64,000 nucleotides of DNA from the NCBI RefSeq assembly GCF_012027355.1, contig NZ_SNUH01000002.1, positions 186,001 through 250,000 of the forward strand, given 5' to 3'. The notes below the pieces were generated by a model that was not told the DNA's origin, searched no databases, and saw nothing but the letters and a program-made list of their open reading frames with translations. Below are positions 33,774 to 42,200 of the stretch, in pieces. The stretch comes from Thermococcus sp. M36. Lineage in GTDB: Archaea; Methanobacteriota_B; Thermococci; Thermococcales; Thermococcaceae. The first letter of the stretch is position 1. Each line of letters begins with the position of its first letter. The position numbers and the translations under genes are program-made.

Positions 33774-34612
33774 CCTCCGAATAACTTGTCTATACCGTAC
33801 ACAATCGCATTTTTGAACGGTTCCAAACTCAGGAATCCTAGTATTTGCTTTCCACCCGGGATTTTGGTAAGTTTGGTGACAACTGGAATTTTGGTTACAA
33901 TATCTTCTTCAGCTTTTGGTCCTGCGATAAATATGACTACGTCACCTATCACATCAGTATATACTGTTCCTTGGGACACGCTGACGCTTATATCCATCTT
34001 CGCCACTCCTTTCCCTACTATTTTGCTGACTTTGTTAATCATGCCTTCTATCGTATAGTCTATGTAAAGAGTTGCCGTTGTTCCATCAACTCTGAGGAGC
34101 ATTTGTCGGTCTGTCGTGACGGCTTTGCCCTGTATTTGTATTGTGAGGACCTCACTTGGCTTTACGTTCTCGTTCACTGAGACTGTTTTGTGGTCGAAGA
34201 TTGCTTCTTCTAAATCCGGGGGGCTAACTGAAATGTCGGCGCTTAGCTCTTTGACGTATATCTGAGTATTCCTAACATTTCGGAATTTAAGAGTGCATTC
34301 CAGTGGTGAGACATAGTTTCCTTGAGTGTAATAGTTACTGGCTTCAAAGTTAAAGTCTAGGTTACTGCATGAAATTCCAGTAAGTTCTAAGGGATACTCT
34401 AAGGGCATGACTTTAACGCTGACGCTGTCAGTTTTGGTTTTAATGTAGTCTAAGAGACCACTGGTATTTTTGATTTTTAACGTGATATTGTGGTTTCCCA
34501 CACTTACAGGCCAATCAAACTCCTCTATAACCTTAGTCTCCCCAACTAGCAAGTACATTTCCGTTATCACTCGTATCAAACGAGTGTACTTCCTTGCTAT
34601 CCAAGTACACAC
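33770..34612 (-). pseudogene. Module M2, main part (after a frameshift)
   Basis: The 280-codon frame is homologous to the back half of the full-length secreted protein: CARDB-like beta segments, a Cys pair (GISCSNLDF... LECTLKF), then DGTTATLYIDYTIEGMINKVSKIVGKGV and a hydrophobic tip (DVVIFIAGP... PGGKQILGFLSL). Its first about 20 codons overlap the end of 34533-34979 in another frame. Natural sequence passes from SFDTSDNG to MYLLVGETKVIEEF by a one-base shift near 34570, so the pair is one broken gene. Confidence 0.55.
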
Positions 34613-34979
34613 TTTCTTCGAGGTACAGTAAGTCTATCCTATTTCCACCGACATCTGGAAGAGCATTGCAATATGATGCCATTACCTTTACATGCACCTT
34701 GCCCTCTCCCACCATCTCAGTTGGACTGACCTCCAGCCATGCAGTCCAGTATTCTCCCTTGGAACAAGGGTCACTTGGATCACTCTCATTAGAAGATGTA
34801 ATATAAACGCTTCCACTCCTTGATGCTTCGAGTTTTCCATTCTCCCAGACTTCTACCCGCCACTGGTGATAACCAGCTTTAGCACTTTCGGATCCTTGGA
34901 TCTTCGTTATAAGTAGAGAAGATGCAAGGAAGGGAGAGAACCCCGCAAGGAGACTTTTCGCGAAGCTTACCTCTATCAC
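34533..34979 (-). pseudogene. Module M2, upstream part with conserved junction
   Basis: The 148-codon frame carries the junction motif (AKAGYHQWRVEVWENGKL-EASRSGS) about 80 percent like the 74-bp repeat at the DNA level (about 34811-34885). A hydrophobic stretch before it (KSLLAGFSPFLASSLLI) might be a remnant signal peptide. It ends prematurely at NVLASWGD where the frame shifts into 33770-34612. It follows the M1 partner gene by 30 bp. Confidence 0.5.
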
Positions 34980-35009
34980 CTCTGCAGTAGTCTCTTACTT
35001 TGTTTTTCT

Positions 35010-35531
35010 TCATTGCGATTCTTCTGCTTGCTTTGATTCGCGGATAGATGTCCTCACCTCCTCAAACATTAAATAGCCACCAAACACTAGCAGTACTGCA
35101 CCAATTCCCTCAATCCAGTTGTGGGTTGAAATGCCCTCAATAAAAGGATTCAACGAAAAGAATCCCAAAAGAAGTACCCCAAACCATCTGAGTCTAAAAT
35201 CAGCATTCCCTATTGCTGGTCCTTTTCTGAGGCCGTAAACAACGAGCAGTATGAAACCTGAGAGGACAAGAAGTACCACCAGCAGCAAAGTCGCGGCGAG
35301 AGGCTTGATGACAAAGACGCTGGCAAGGATTGCAATCAAGTTAGCCGTGAGAAAACCGTTTGCGGCCTTCTGTGTATTTCTATCTTCCCGTCGGATTAAC
35401 CAGAGGATCATCGTCCAAACGTACATCACTGAAAGGCTTACGCTGGCTATGGCAAGGGCCACCTCAATGCCTGAAGAGAAATACAAAAGGAAAAGAGACG
35501 TGGAGTAAACAATAACGCCTTTCCATTTCAT
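35010..35531 (-). CDS. Membrane protein, partner of the full-length secreted protein (putative immunity, M1)
   Basis: The 173-residue protein has five or six helices (GVIVYSTSLFLLYF; LIAILASVFVIKPLAA; TLLLVVLLVLSGFILLVVYG; WIEGIGAVLLVFGGYLMF) and a charged tail (RTSIRESKQAEESQ). It starts 12 bp after the stop of the 1053-residue gene, surely the same transcript. If the large protein is a toxin this is its expected immunity protein. No known family. Confidence 0.65.
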   Translation of the reverse strand: MKWKGVIVYSTSLFLLYFSSGIEVALAIASVSLSVMYVWTMILWLIRREDRNTQKAANGFLTANLIAILASVFVIKPLAATLLLVVLLVLSGFILLVVYGLRKGPAIGNADFRLRWFGVLLLGFFSLNPFIEGISTHNWIEGIGAVLLVFGGYLMFEEVRTSIRESKQAEESQ

Positions 35532-35543
35532 TTGTTATTCCCC

Positions 35544-38500
35544 CTATGGCCTTCCCAGTATTCCATGCCACACTACTCCGTATATAAATCCCAAAGTACC
35601 CCCAATAATACCCCCAACTGCAGCTCCTGTCATGGTACCAGCTCCTGGAATAATGCTACCGACCACTGCCCCAGCTCCAGCCCCTATAACCGCTCCAGCT
35701 ACTGTATCTGCAACAATATGCTGAATAACACTGTTCCATTCAACTTTTATCTCTACATATTGAGTTGCCGTGTATGCAAGATCGAGTATACCTTGTGAAG
35801 TTTTGACGTATGGATGACCGTTGGCGTAGACTGTGAAGTTCACTTGCACTGGAACCTTAGCCCCTCCTAAGTCCTTCAGTTCCAATCCTGTTTCGATGAA
35901 CCCGCTCTGGGGCAGGACATCATGGAACTCAAGTTCTAATTCTCCAACTCCTCCCGGTGGAACGGTGTGTGTTATTATCGTCTTAGTTGGCTCTATGGTT
36001 AAATCCCTTGTACGCGGTGTCTTGAGTACGTGAGCATCTGTGTCAACGCGAGTTATGTTCCATTGAACCTTAGTTGGATTCGTAAAGTACACCTTGCATT
36101 TCATGTCTAAAGTTAAATCCCCCTTATCTGCAGATAGTTCCAGATTACTACAATCCATGAAAGCTTCGTGTACTGTTACAGGCCTAACTTCTACGTATGC
36201 TGATGCCATTGGCATGCCTCCGATTTCCAGTGTGAGGCTCGTGTTTTGAGTTATGGGGCCTATGGTCGCCATAATTCTCGCAGTCTTACGGGCGTAGATT
36301 GTTAGTTGACCACTGGAGATCGAGTAATTAAGCCCCTGATAGCTCTCGTGAGGCCACTGAACGTTTCCGGCACTGTCAACTATTTGTATCGGCCAAGTCT
36401 GCTTATACTCCTTCAAGTTCTGGATAGTAATAAAGACCGTCACATCATTACCTGCTTTTACAACGCTTGGCTCGACCTCAAGCCGAGCAGCCAAACCATT
36501 CACCACTTTCGAAACACTCAAACTTCCACTCCTCGACGCTTCCAGTTTTCCGTCTTCCCAGACTTCTATCCTCCAGTCGTGGTCTCCAGCCTGAGCAGTC
36601 CACGTTAAAGTAACGCTCCCCGTGCTCTCACCACCGATTGTGAGGCTTTTGCTTGACTTTTCAACTCCGTCAATGAAAAGCTTTACCGTTACTGTCCTAG
36701 ACCTTGATACTGGGTTTTTCACGCTCACATCAAAGCTCACGCTGTCCCCATGAGTTGGATTTGATGGTGAAACATCAACATTAGTTATTGTCAGAGTCCC
36801 TGAAGTCACCGTAACGCTCGTTTCGGCGCTCTTTGACTTTCCGTTCCAGTAGATTGAGGCGTGGGTCTCATAAGTGCTGGCGTCTTCATAGGTTATGGTC
36901 TTTTCAAGCAGGACTTTCTCCCCGTTCTTGGGAACATCAACCGTTCCGGAGTACGTTCTGGAATTGGCTGGGGAGTAGGAGATTGTGATCGAGTATTCTA
37001 AGCCGTTCAAAGGCGCGTCGTTCTCGTTTTTCACGATAACCTTGTAAGTAACGCTCTCTCCTACTGTAATGCTAGATGGTGAAGCCTCAACCTCAAGGTG
37101 CACTTTGTCCCAGTCTACAGAGGACGCTAAATCTACTGTGGCCGAGTAGTCTTTAACTATTGTCCTCTCATCGCAGCCTGCGGGGATTGAAGAAGCCTCC
37201 GGGCCCTCTTTTGAAAGCGGGACTGCTCCACAGGAGGGCGTGTAAGTAACCTCAACTTTCCCGGTCACTGTCAGTTTTCCGTCGATGGTGTGAGCGACCT
37301 CAAACCTCTTGCTTTCCCAAGTGTATGTTTCTCCGGAGTTCAGGAACGAGACGCTCCCACTGTCGGAATCACCACTGGTGTAGTCATCAACGTTAATCTG
37401 AATGTTGTTTATCGCGTTGTTCTCTGCCTTTAGCGAGATTTGAATGTGATACTCAACCTTCCCTGGCTGATTCACGTCAACAATGACATTCACCCCAGTT
37501 ATCTCCAGAACACCCTCGTTGTCGTTTATGTTTAGTGCTTTTTGTGTTAGTGGGTCCGGAGTTTCGTACTCGCTTGTAGCTGTTGGTACTGCTATTGGAG
37601 GCTTGGGAGGCTCAATCGGGTCTGTTGGGTCTTTTATTGGGAGCGTTATTGGATTAGCACTTGAGCTCCTCTTATACACGGTTAAAGAGTGCTTTAGCTC
37701 GGCAACTTTTTCATTCAAAATCCACTGGACCTTAGGATTGGAATTGCCATTCATGAGTGCCTTCACTAAACTCTCAACGTTACCTATCAGCTCATAAGAC
37801 TCTAAAGCTCTCGGCCAGTAATACTCATCCTTCCAATCGAGCGTGGATGTGTTGAGGTTTATGACCAAACCCCCACCCTTAACTCTGAGCATCGGAGAGG
37901 GTCTTAATCCGTTTATCCTTATTATCCTGAGGCCCTCCCCGTTGAAAGTCGTAACTATTACATCCCTTCCCGTTTGGTACTCATCCATTATCATGAGCTT
38001 GTATGCGTCTTCTTTGAGGGCTTTGATGTAGAGGTTCATTCCTTCAACGTTACCATTTTCGTAAGCCTTGTAAAATTTCACCCACTCGTCAGCCAAGAGC
38101 GGGTTAATCATTCTCTCTCCCCTGTAAACTGAGGAATCAATATCAATGGCGTTCTCCCATTTCCATTTTTTCAGCGCCCATGCTTCGTATTCGTTGTATT
38201 TGAACGCCACGTCGATGAAGGCCGTCGAGAAATCCTCGAGGAAGGCCGTCATGTTGAAGTCCTCGTTAATCTCACCAGCGTTCTGGACAATGTACTCTTC
38301 TAAGGCTTGGATTTGCTCGTCGCTCCAACATTGGGCTTTTAAGGTTTGAACCGTCTCTTCCGGCAGGCCGTTCTGGCTAATATTCTGAGCCATTTCTCTT
38401 AACTCTTCGGTGGTATAATAAGTTTTGACTCCAGAGGCTTTCAATTCTTCCAAAGCCTGCCAGATTAAGGCTGAAATGTTGGCAGCGTTTTCAGCTCCAA

Positions 38501-38705
38501 GGCGAGAATTCTGAATTAACTCTTGAGCGAGGGAGAGATTGCCGTTTTCAACTTCAACTACAAGTTCAGCTTCCTTGTTTAGAATCCGCCAGAATTCCTC
38601 GTAAGGGTCACTGGTAGTTGCTGCCACAGGATTGCTGAAGAATGCCATGCTCACACTCATTCCAACAATCAGAAATATTAACCACGCCCCACTCCAACGC
38701 TTCAT
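35544..38705 (-). CDS. Large secreted multi-domain protein with variable glycine-zipper C-terminus (putative polymorphic toxin)
   Basis: The 1053-residue protein begins with a signal peptide (WLIFLIVGMSVSMAFF... PVAA). Residues about 30-370 are helical and unrecognised. A Pro-rich linker (about 370-400) is followed by several Ig/CARDB-like beta repeats, one with a Cys pair, up to the junction WRIEVWEDGKLEASRSG near residue 725. Further beta domains (about 730-990) follow, then a tail of GxxxG-type glycine zippers (VAGAVIGAGAGAVVGSIIPGAG) able to enter membranes. TATA GTATTTATAC (about 38738-38747) and GGTGGGGAG before ATG 38705 mark it as the expressed head of the array. The toxin role is inference. 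Confidence 0.7.
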   Translation of the reverse strand: MKRWSGAWLIFLIVGMSVSMAFFSNPVAATTSDPYEEFWRILNKEAELVVEVENGNLSLAQELIQNSRLGAENAANISALIWQALEELKASGVKTYYTTEELREMAQNISQNGLPEETVQTLKAQCWSDEQIQALEEYIVQNAGEINEDFNMTAFLEDFSTAFIDVAFKYNEYEAWALKKWKWENAIDIDSSVYRGERMINPLLADEWVKFYKAYENGNVEGMNLYIKALKEDAYKLMIMDEYQTGRDVIVTTFNGEGLRIIRINGLRPSPMLRVKGGGLVINLNTSTLDWKDEYYWPRALESYELIGNVESLVKALMNGNSNPKVQWILNEKVAELKHSLTVYKRSSSANPITLPIKDPTDPIEPPKPPIAVPTATSEYETPDPLTQKALNINDNEGVLEITGVNVIVDVNQPGKVEYHIQISLKAENNAINNIQINVDDYTSGDSDSGSVSFLNSGETYTWESKRFEVAHTIDGKLTVTGKVEVTYTPSCGAVPLSKEGPEASSIPAGCDERTIVKDYSATVDLASSVDWDKVHLEVEASPSSITVGESVTYKVIVKNENDAPLNGLEYSITISYSPANSRTYSGTVDVPKNGEKVLLEKTITYEDASTYETHASIYWNGKSKSAETSVTVTSGTLTITNVDVSPSNPTHGDSVSFDVSVKNPVSRSRTVTVKLFIDGVEKSSKSLTIGGESTGSVTLTWTAQAGDHDWRIEVWEDGKLEASRSGSLSVSKVVNGLAARLEVEPSVVKAGNDVTVFITIQNLKEYKQTWPIQIVDSAGNVQWPHESYQGLNYSISSGQLTIYARKTARIMATIGPITQNTSLTLEIGGMPMASAYVEVRPVTVHEAFMDCSNLELSADKGDLTLDMKCKVYFTNPTKVQWNITRVDTDAHVLKTPRTRDLTIEPTKTIITHTVPPGGVGELELEFHDVLPQSGFIETGLELKDLGGAKVPVQVNFTVYANGHPYVKTSQGILDLAYTATQYVEIKVEWNSVIQHIVADTVAGAVIGAGAGAVVGSIIPGAGTMTGAAVGGIIGGTLGFIYGVVWHGILGRP
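36526..36599 (-). repeat. 74-bp perfect direct repeat, copy in the full-length gene
   Basis: Identical to 30213-30286. It encodes the end of the conserved part (AQAGDHDWRIEVWEDGKL-EASRSG, about residues 703-727), after which the modules differ completely. It is the natural crossover point for swapping C-terminal modules. Confidence 0.9.
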
Positions 38706-38801
38706 GAACTCCCCACCAAAGAAAGTAACATCCGCGAGTATAAATACTTTTCCTATTCAAATTTTGCACACCACTAGAGGAAGTAAACAAAAAACGGAAA
38801 A

Positions 38802-39371
38802 TCACTCCTTCCATCTCGGGTTGTCCACAACTTTAACTTCCCCGTCCTCTTCCACGACCAGCTTGGAGAAGCCCTTTTCGGCTATGCTCCCGTAGTCGTG
38901 GCCAGCATCGGCTGGATATATCGCCAGGAATATGAAGGGCTCGTCGCCGGTATTGACCGTCCTGTGCGCCCAGTACGGGGGAACGTAAACGACCGTTCCC
39001 GGCTTCATCTCTATCCACTCGGCCTTTCCTTCCGGGGTCTGGAGGAGCATTCCGCCCTTCCCCTTGATGCCATAATATATCTCTGCCCTGTCTGCCTTTG
39101 AGTGATAGTGTCCTTTGGTAAAGAAGAACTCCTTGCCAACTTTGCCGGGGTAGAGAACCGTCGTGGCGAAGTTCAGGTCTCCGTCTTTCTCTTCCTGCTC
39201 GACGGCGTAGACCTCATAGACGACGGGGTTTTCCTTAAGGAGCTCGCTGTAGGCATCTTCATCGAGGAAATAGCCCTTCAAATCACTGAGCCTTCTGACG
39301 AGCTTTTTGGCGCCGGGTATAACCCCGGTTTCGAGGTCAATATCAAGGCCTATCGGGCTCTTGTACTCCAT
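38802..39371 (-). CDS. pgiA: Glucose-6-phosphate isomerase, cupin type
   Basis: This 189-residue cupin enzyme interconverts glucose 6-phosphate and fructose 6-phosphate in the modified glycolysis. The metal site is GHYHSKADRAEIYYG plus the later His in YVPPYWAHR. It agrees with the Thermococcus litoralis enzyme across its length. ATG 39371 follows GGTGGTTCCCC. GTGATA/TATCAC half-sites occur upstream but not as a proper Tgr motif. The toxin-like island starts about 100 bp downstream of it. Confidence 0.96.
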   Translation of the reverse strand: MEYKSPIGLDIDLETGVIPGAKKLVRRLSDLKGYFLDEDAYSELLKENPVVYEVYAVEQEEKDGDLNFATTVLYPGKVGKEFFFTKGHYHSKADRAEIYYGIKGKGGMLLQTPEGKAEWIEMKPGTVVYVPPYWAHRTVNTGDEPFIFLAIYPADAGHDYGSIAEKGFSKLVVEEDGEVKVVDNPRWKE

Positions 39372-39438
39372 GGGGAACCACCGTGATAGAAGTGAGGGCG
39401 GGCCTATTTAACCTTTCCCTTCTATATCACTGGAAGTG

Positions 39439-40050
39439 TTACAACAGTCTGAAGAGGAGGTACGCAAGGCCGATGGAGACCGCCCAAGCTCCAGCGTTCC
39501 AGCGGACAACCTTCGAGCCATCCAAGGGTGGGAACGGGAGCAGGTTGAAGAAGGCCAGCCACAGGTTGACAGTTGCGGTTGTCTTGAGAACCCACCAGAG
39601 GGTCGTGAATGGGTGAGTGGTTCTCAAAACAACCAGAGCCACTATGCCAACGGCTATGTTGGTCAACGGTCCTGCGAGGGCTATCCTTCCGAAGGCTTCC
39701 CTGGAATCAACGGCGTAGGGGGCATAAACCTGAACGGCACCGAGGGCGGCGAATATCCACGTCGTTCCGGTAAGGAGGCGCGTCGCCATGCCCACGAGGA
39801 GGGCAAGGAGTACGCCTGTGTCCCAGCGTTTGTAGTACGTCCTGTAGCCGTAGTGTCTCGCCACCTGTTGGTGGGCGAGCTCGTGGAAAAGAAAGGCCGT
39901 CAGAACTGCCACCGCGGCATAAGGGACTGAGTATGGCTCAAAGTTGGAAAACAGCAGAGTAAGGACTAGAAAAGAAATCAGCAGATCTTCGATCTCCCCC
40001 CTTCCGGCACCCCGGGGCCTGGCTGTGGCGCGCCAGAGTTCGTAGTTCAT
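39439..40050 (-). CDS. Site-2-type metalloprotease (M50 family)
   Basis: The 203-residue polytopic protein has HELAH (zinc HExxH motif, about residues 55-59) in a membrane helix, and NLLPFPPLDG with the third ligand Asp near residue 175. M50 proteases cut membrane-embedded substrates such as anti-sigma or regulatory proteins. The archaeal substrate is unknown. Confidence 0.9.
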   Translation of the reverse strand: MNYELWRATARPRGAGRGEIEDLLISFLVLTLLFSNFEPYSVPYAAVAVLTAFLFHELAHQQVARHYGYRTYYKRWDTGVLLALLVGMATRLLTGTTWIFAALGAVQVYAPYAVDSREAFGRIALAGPLTNIAVGIVALVVLRTTHPFTTLWWVLKTTATVNLWLAFFNLLPFPPLDGSKVVRWNAGAWAVSIGLAYLLFRLL

Positions 40051-40071
40051 CAGAACGCCCCGCAGGGAGGC

Positions 40072-40251
40072 TCACTTGCCCTTTACTTCAATCTTCCTGC
40101 CGATTACAAGTTCCGCCGCCTTAACGGCCGCACCACCGCTCCCAACGGCTATCCTCACCTGATCCTCCGGAACGTAAACGACTATCTTGTCCTCAAGCTC
40201 CTCGATTTCAAGAATCTTGACGTTGAGCATTTTTTCGAGTCTGTCCTTCAT
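40072..40251 (-). CDS. Small KH-domain (NusA KH2-like) RNA-binding protein
   Basis: The 59-residue protein has a KH-type core VPEDQVRIAVGSGGAAVKAAELVIGRKIEV; the G-S-G-G loop replaces GxxG, close to the second KH domain of NusA. Likely RNA-binding. ATG 40251 follows GGATCCACC; the longer frame upstream covers the promoter (TTCTAAATATAAAAG, about 40280). Confidence 0.7.
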   Translation of the reverse strand: MKDRLEKMLNVKILEIEELEDKIVVYVPEDQVRIAVGSGGAAVKAAELVIGRKIEVKGK

Positions 40252-40312
40252 GGTGGATCCCCAAGAATGCTGGAATGGTTCTAAATATAAAAGTAACGAA
40301 TCAGTCGAAGTC

Positions 40313-40459
40313 CTAGATGGTTCTTCCATTGTGGAACATCATAACGTAGCCGCAGTTTCTGCAGATGACATCTTCACCCTGTGCGCCGTAAAGCCCCCAC
40401 TTGCTGTCTATCTTTCTTTCTCCAACCCTGAAATCCGTTCCACCGCAGAGCAGGCAGAC
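40313..40459 (-). CDS. Small zinc-ribbon protein, start uncertain
   Basis: The reading VCLLCGGTDFRVGERKID... GEDVICRNCGYVMMFHNGRTI ends at TAG 40313-40315. Two CxxC pairs form a classic zinc ribbon. The frame is open upstream but has no ATG, GTG or TTG in a good position; the codon before Val is CTA. It overlaps the end of the TraB-like gene, so it may depend on a rare start or be slightly damaged. Confidence 0.5.
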   Translation of the reverse strand, partial: VCLLCGGTDFRVGERKIDSKWGLYGAQGEDVICRNCGYVMMFHNGRTI

Positions 40460-41169
40460 TAGATGCCTTCTCCCATCACAGCAGTCCAGTAGGGTGAGAG
40501 GAACCTCCTCTCCTCCGCCCTGTCGAGGAGGTGCTCTATCCCCGGCTTGTGACCTAGGCCGACCACAGCTATAACCTTCGGCCTCCTAACTCCATGTAGC
40601 TTCAGGTTTTCGACTATGGAGATCAGGTTTCTTGCCATGACCTCGTTCCGCTCCTCTACCAAGACGCGGTAGAGGTAGGGATATCTCCTCCTGAACTGAA
40701 CCAGCATGACCCGGTATTCGGCCATAGGGTCAGAAACCTGGCCACTTTTAACCGGAAGGAAAAGGCCCAGCGCTTCCAAGGCCATAAGGAGCTTTTCCCT
40801 TCCGGGTGCGGTGGCAATCTTGGAGAGTATGACGTTTATGTCCTCGTCTATAAGGTAGAGTGGAACACCGAGGGTCCGGGCGGCGTTTGTGGCAGCTTTC
40901 ATCTCCTCACCGGGCTTCATGCCAAACTCCTCTCCGAGCTTCTCCTCGACCTTTGCAAGAACGTAGTTTATCAACCCCCTCCTGCCGAAGCGCAGTGACT
41001 CCTCAAGGGTTAGGCGTCTGTTCTCGTTCATGGCCAGGAAGCGCGCCCTGTCGAGCTCTATTGCAACGGCATGGGGTCTCTCATTGAGTATCATCCTGAC
41101 GACCTCTTCCCTGCTCTTCGGCGACACATGCATCGTGCCTATGAGCTTGACGTAGCGAAGGTAGCTCAT
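40459..41169 (-). CDS. TraB/PrgY-family protein
   Basis: The 236-residue protein of the TraB (pheromone-shutdown) family has N-terminal LIGTMHVSPKS, HAVAIELDRARF, and the late VGLGHKPGIEHLL motif. The family is thought to be protease-like (Tiki-related fold), with unknown substrate in archaea. This copy has no long C-terminal membrane domain, unlike many archaeal members. It overlaps RNase Z by 4 bp. Confidence 0.85.
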   Translation of the reverse strand: MSYLRYVKLIGTMHVSPKSREEVVRMILNERPHAVAIELDRARFLAMNENRRLTLEESLRFGRRGLINYVLAKVEEKLGEEFGMKPGEEMKAATNAARTLGVPLYLIDEDINVILSKIATAPGREKLLMALEALGLFLPVKSGQVSDPMAEYRVMLVQFRRRYPYLYRVLVEERNEVMARNLISIVENLKLHGVRRPKVIAVVGLGHKPGIEHLLDRAEERRFLSPYWTAVMGEGI

Positions 41170-42110
41170 CTTCTCTCCTCCCGAAGGTTTCTCACGCTGA
41201 ATTTACCCGATTTAAAGGTTAAAACGTCAAAATCCCGCGGAACTATGAAGTTAACCCCGAACTCCCGGCATATCCGCGAGGCCTCGCTCAGGTATTCATC
41301 GTAGGTGTAGCGGAAGGCCCTGTGAAATAGGGCAAGGAGCTTTACTTTGGCCTTCTTGGCTATCTCGCAGGCCTCTTCAACGGTGGAATGGTAGCTCTCG
41401 CCCCTGTCAACGGGATTCAGATAAGTGGCCTCGTGTATGAGGAGGTCGGCCTTTTCCGCGAAGAGTCTTGTCCTTTCAGTGGGTTCGGTATCGCCGGTGT
41501 AGACGACCTTGACCCCCTTTCTCCTTGGCCCGGTCACGTCCTCAAGACGGATTATCCGACCGTTCCACTCGATTTGACCTTCCCGCTCAAGCTTTCCAAG
41601 TATCGGCCCCTCGCTCAGGCCATACTCGGCGAGCTTCTCCGGAAGAAACTTCCCGCGCCGGTCCTTCTCCCTGAAGACGTAACCTAAAGCAGGAACGCCG
41701 TGCTCGACCTTAAAGCTCCAGATTTCATAATCATTGAACTTCAGCCTCGTCTCTCCGAGCTCGTGGACGTGCACATCGAAGCCCGGCCTGAAGAAGCCGC
41801 TCTGAAGAAAGTGCTGGACGAAATCAAAGGTGTACTTGGGGCCGTAGATGTGGAGGGGCTTTTCCCTGTCCCAGAGGTTCATCGTCTGTATCAGGGCAGC
41901 CAGACCAAGGTAGTGGTCGCCGTGGAAGTGCGTGATGAAAATCTTCTCCACCTTCATGGGGCTGAGCTTTGCGCTGTTCATCTGCCTCATCGTCCCCTCT
42001 CCGACGTCGAAGAGTATAATTTCCCCCTTGTAGCGCAGCGCTATGGCTGGAACGTTCCTCTCGCGCGTTGGCATTATGCCGCCTGTGCCGAGGAAAATCA
42101 CTTCAAGCAT
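41166..42110 (-). CDS. rnz: Ribonuclease Z (tRNA 3' processing)
   Basis: The 314-residue metallo-beta-lactamase fold protein has the motif THFHGDHYLGL (about residues 60-70), YTGDTEPTE, and LLALFHRAFRYT with the late zinc histidine. It cuts the 3' trailer from tRNA precursors. N-terminal FLGTGGIMPTRERN is the usual start. ATG 42110. Confidence 0.94.
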   Translation of the reverse strand: MLEVIFLGTGGIMPTRERNVPAIALRYKGEIILFDVGEGTMRQMNSAKLSPMKVEKIFITHFHGDHYLGLAALIQTMNLWDREKPLHIYGPKYTFDFVQHFLQSGFFRPGFDVHVHELGETRLKFNDYEIWSFKVEHGVPALGYVFREKDRRGKFLPEKLAEYGLSEGPILGKLEREGQIEWNGRIIRLEDVTGPRRKGVKVVYTGDTEPTERTRLFAEKADLLIHEATYLNPVDRGESYHSTVEEACEIAKKAKVKLLALFHRAFRYTYDEYLSEASRICREFGVNFIVPRDFDVLTFKSGKFSVRNLREERR

Positions 42111-42200
42111 GTTATGTGTTCATCACCAGTGCTTTTAAATGATACCCGAGCCAAAGTGTTAAATACTCCGCTGGACTTAGTCTATCCGAGGTGTTATGGT

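Noticed and set aside
41700-42200. Upstream extension of the TPR protein frame
   Set aside because: It lies antisense within RNase Z; ATG 42201 has a good ribosome site.
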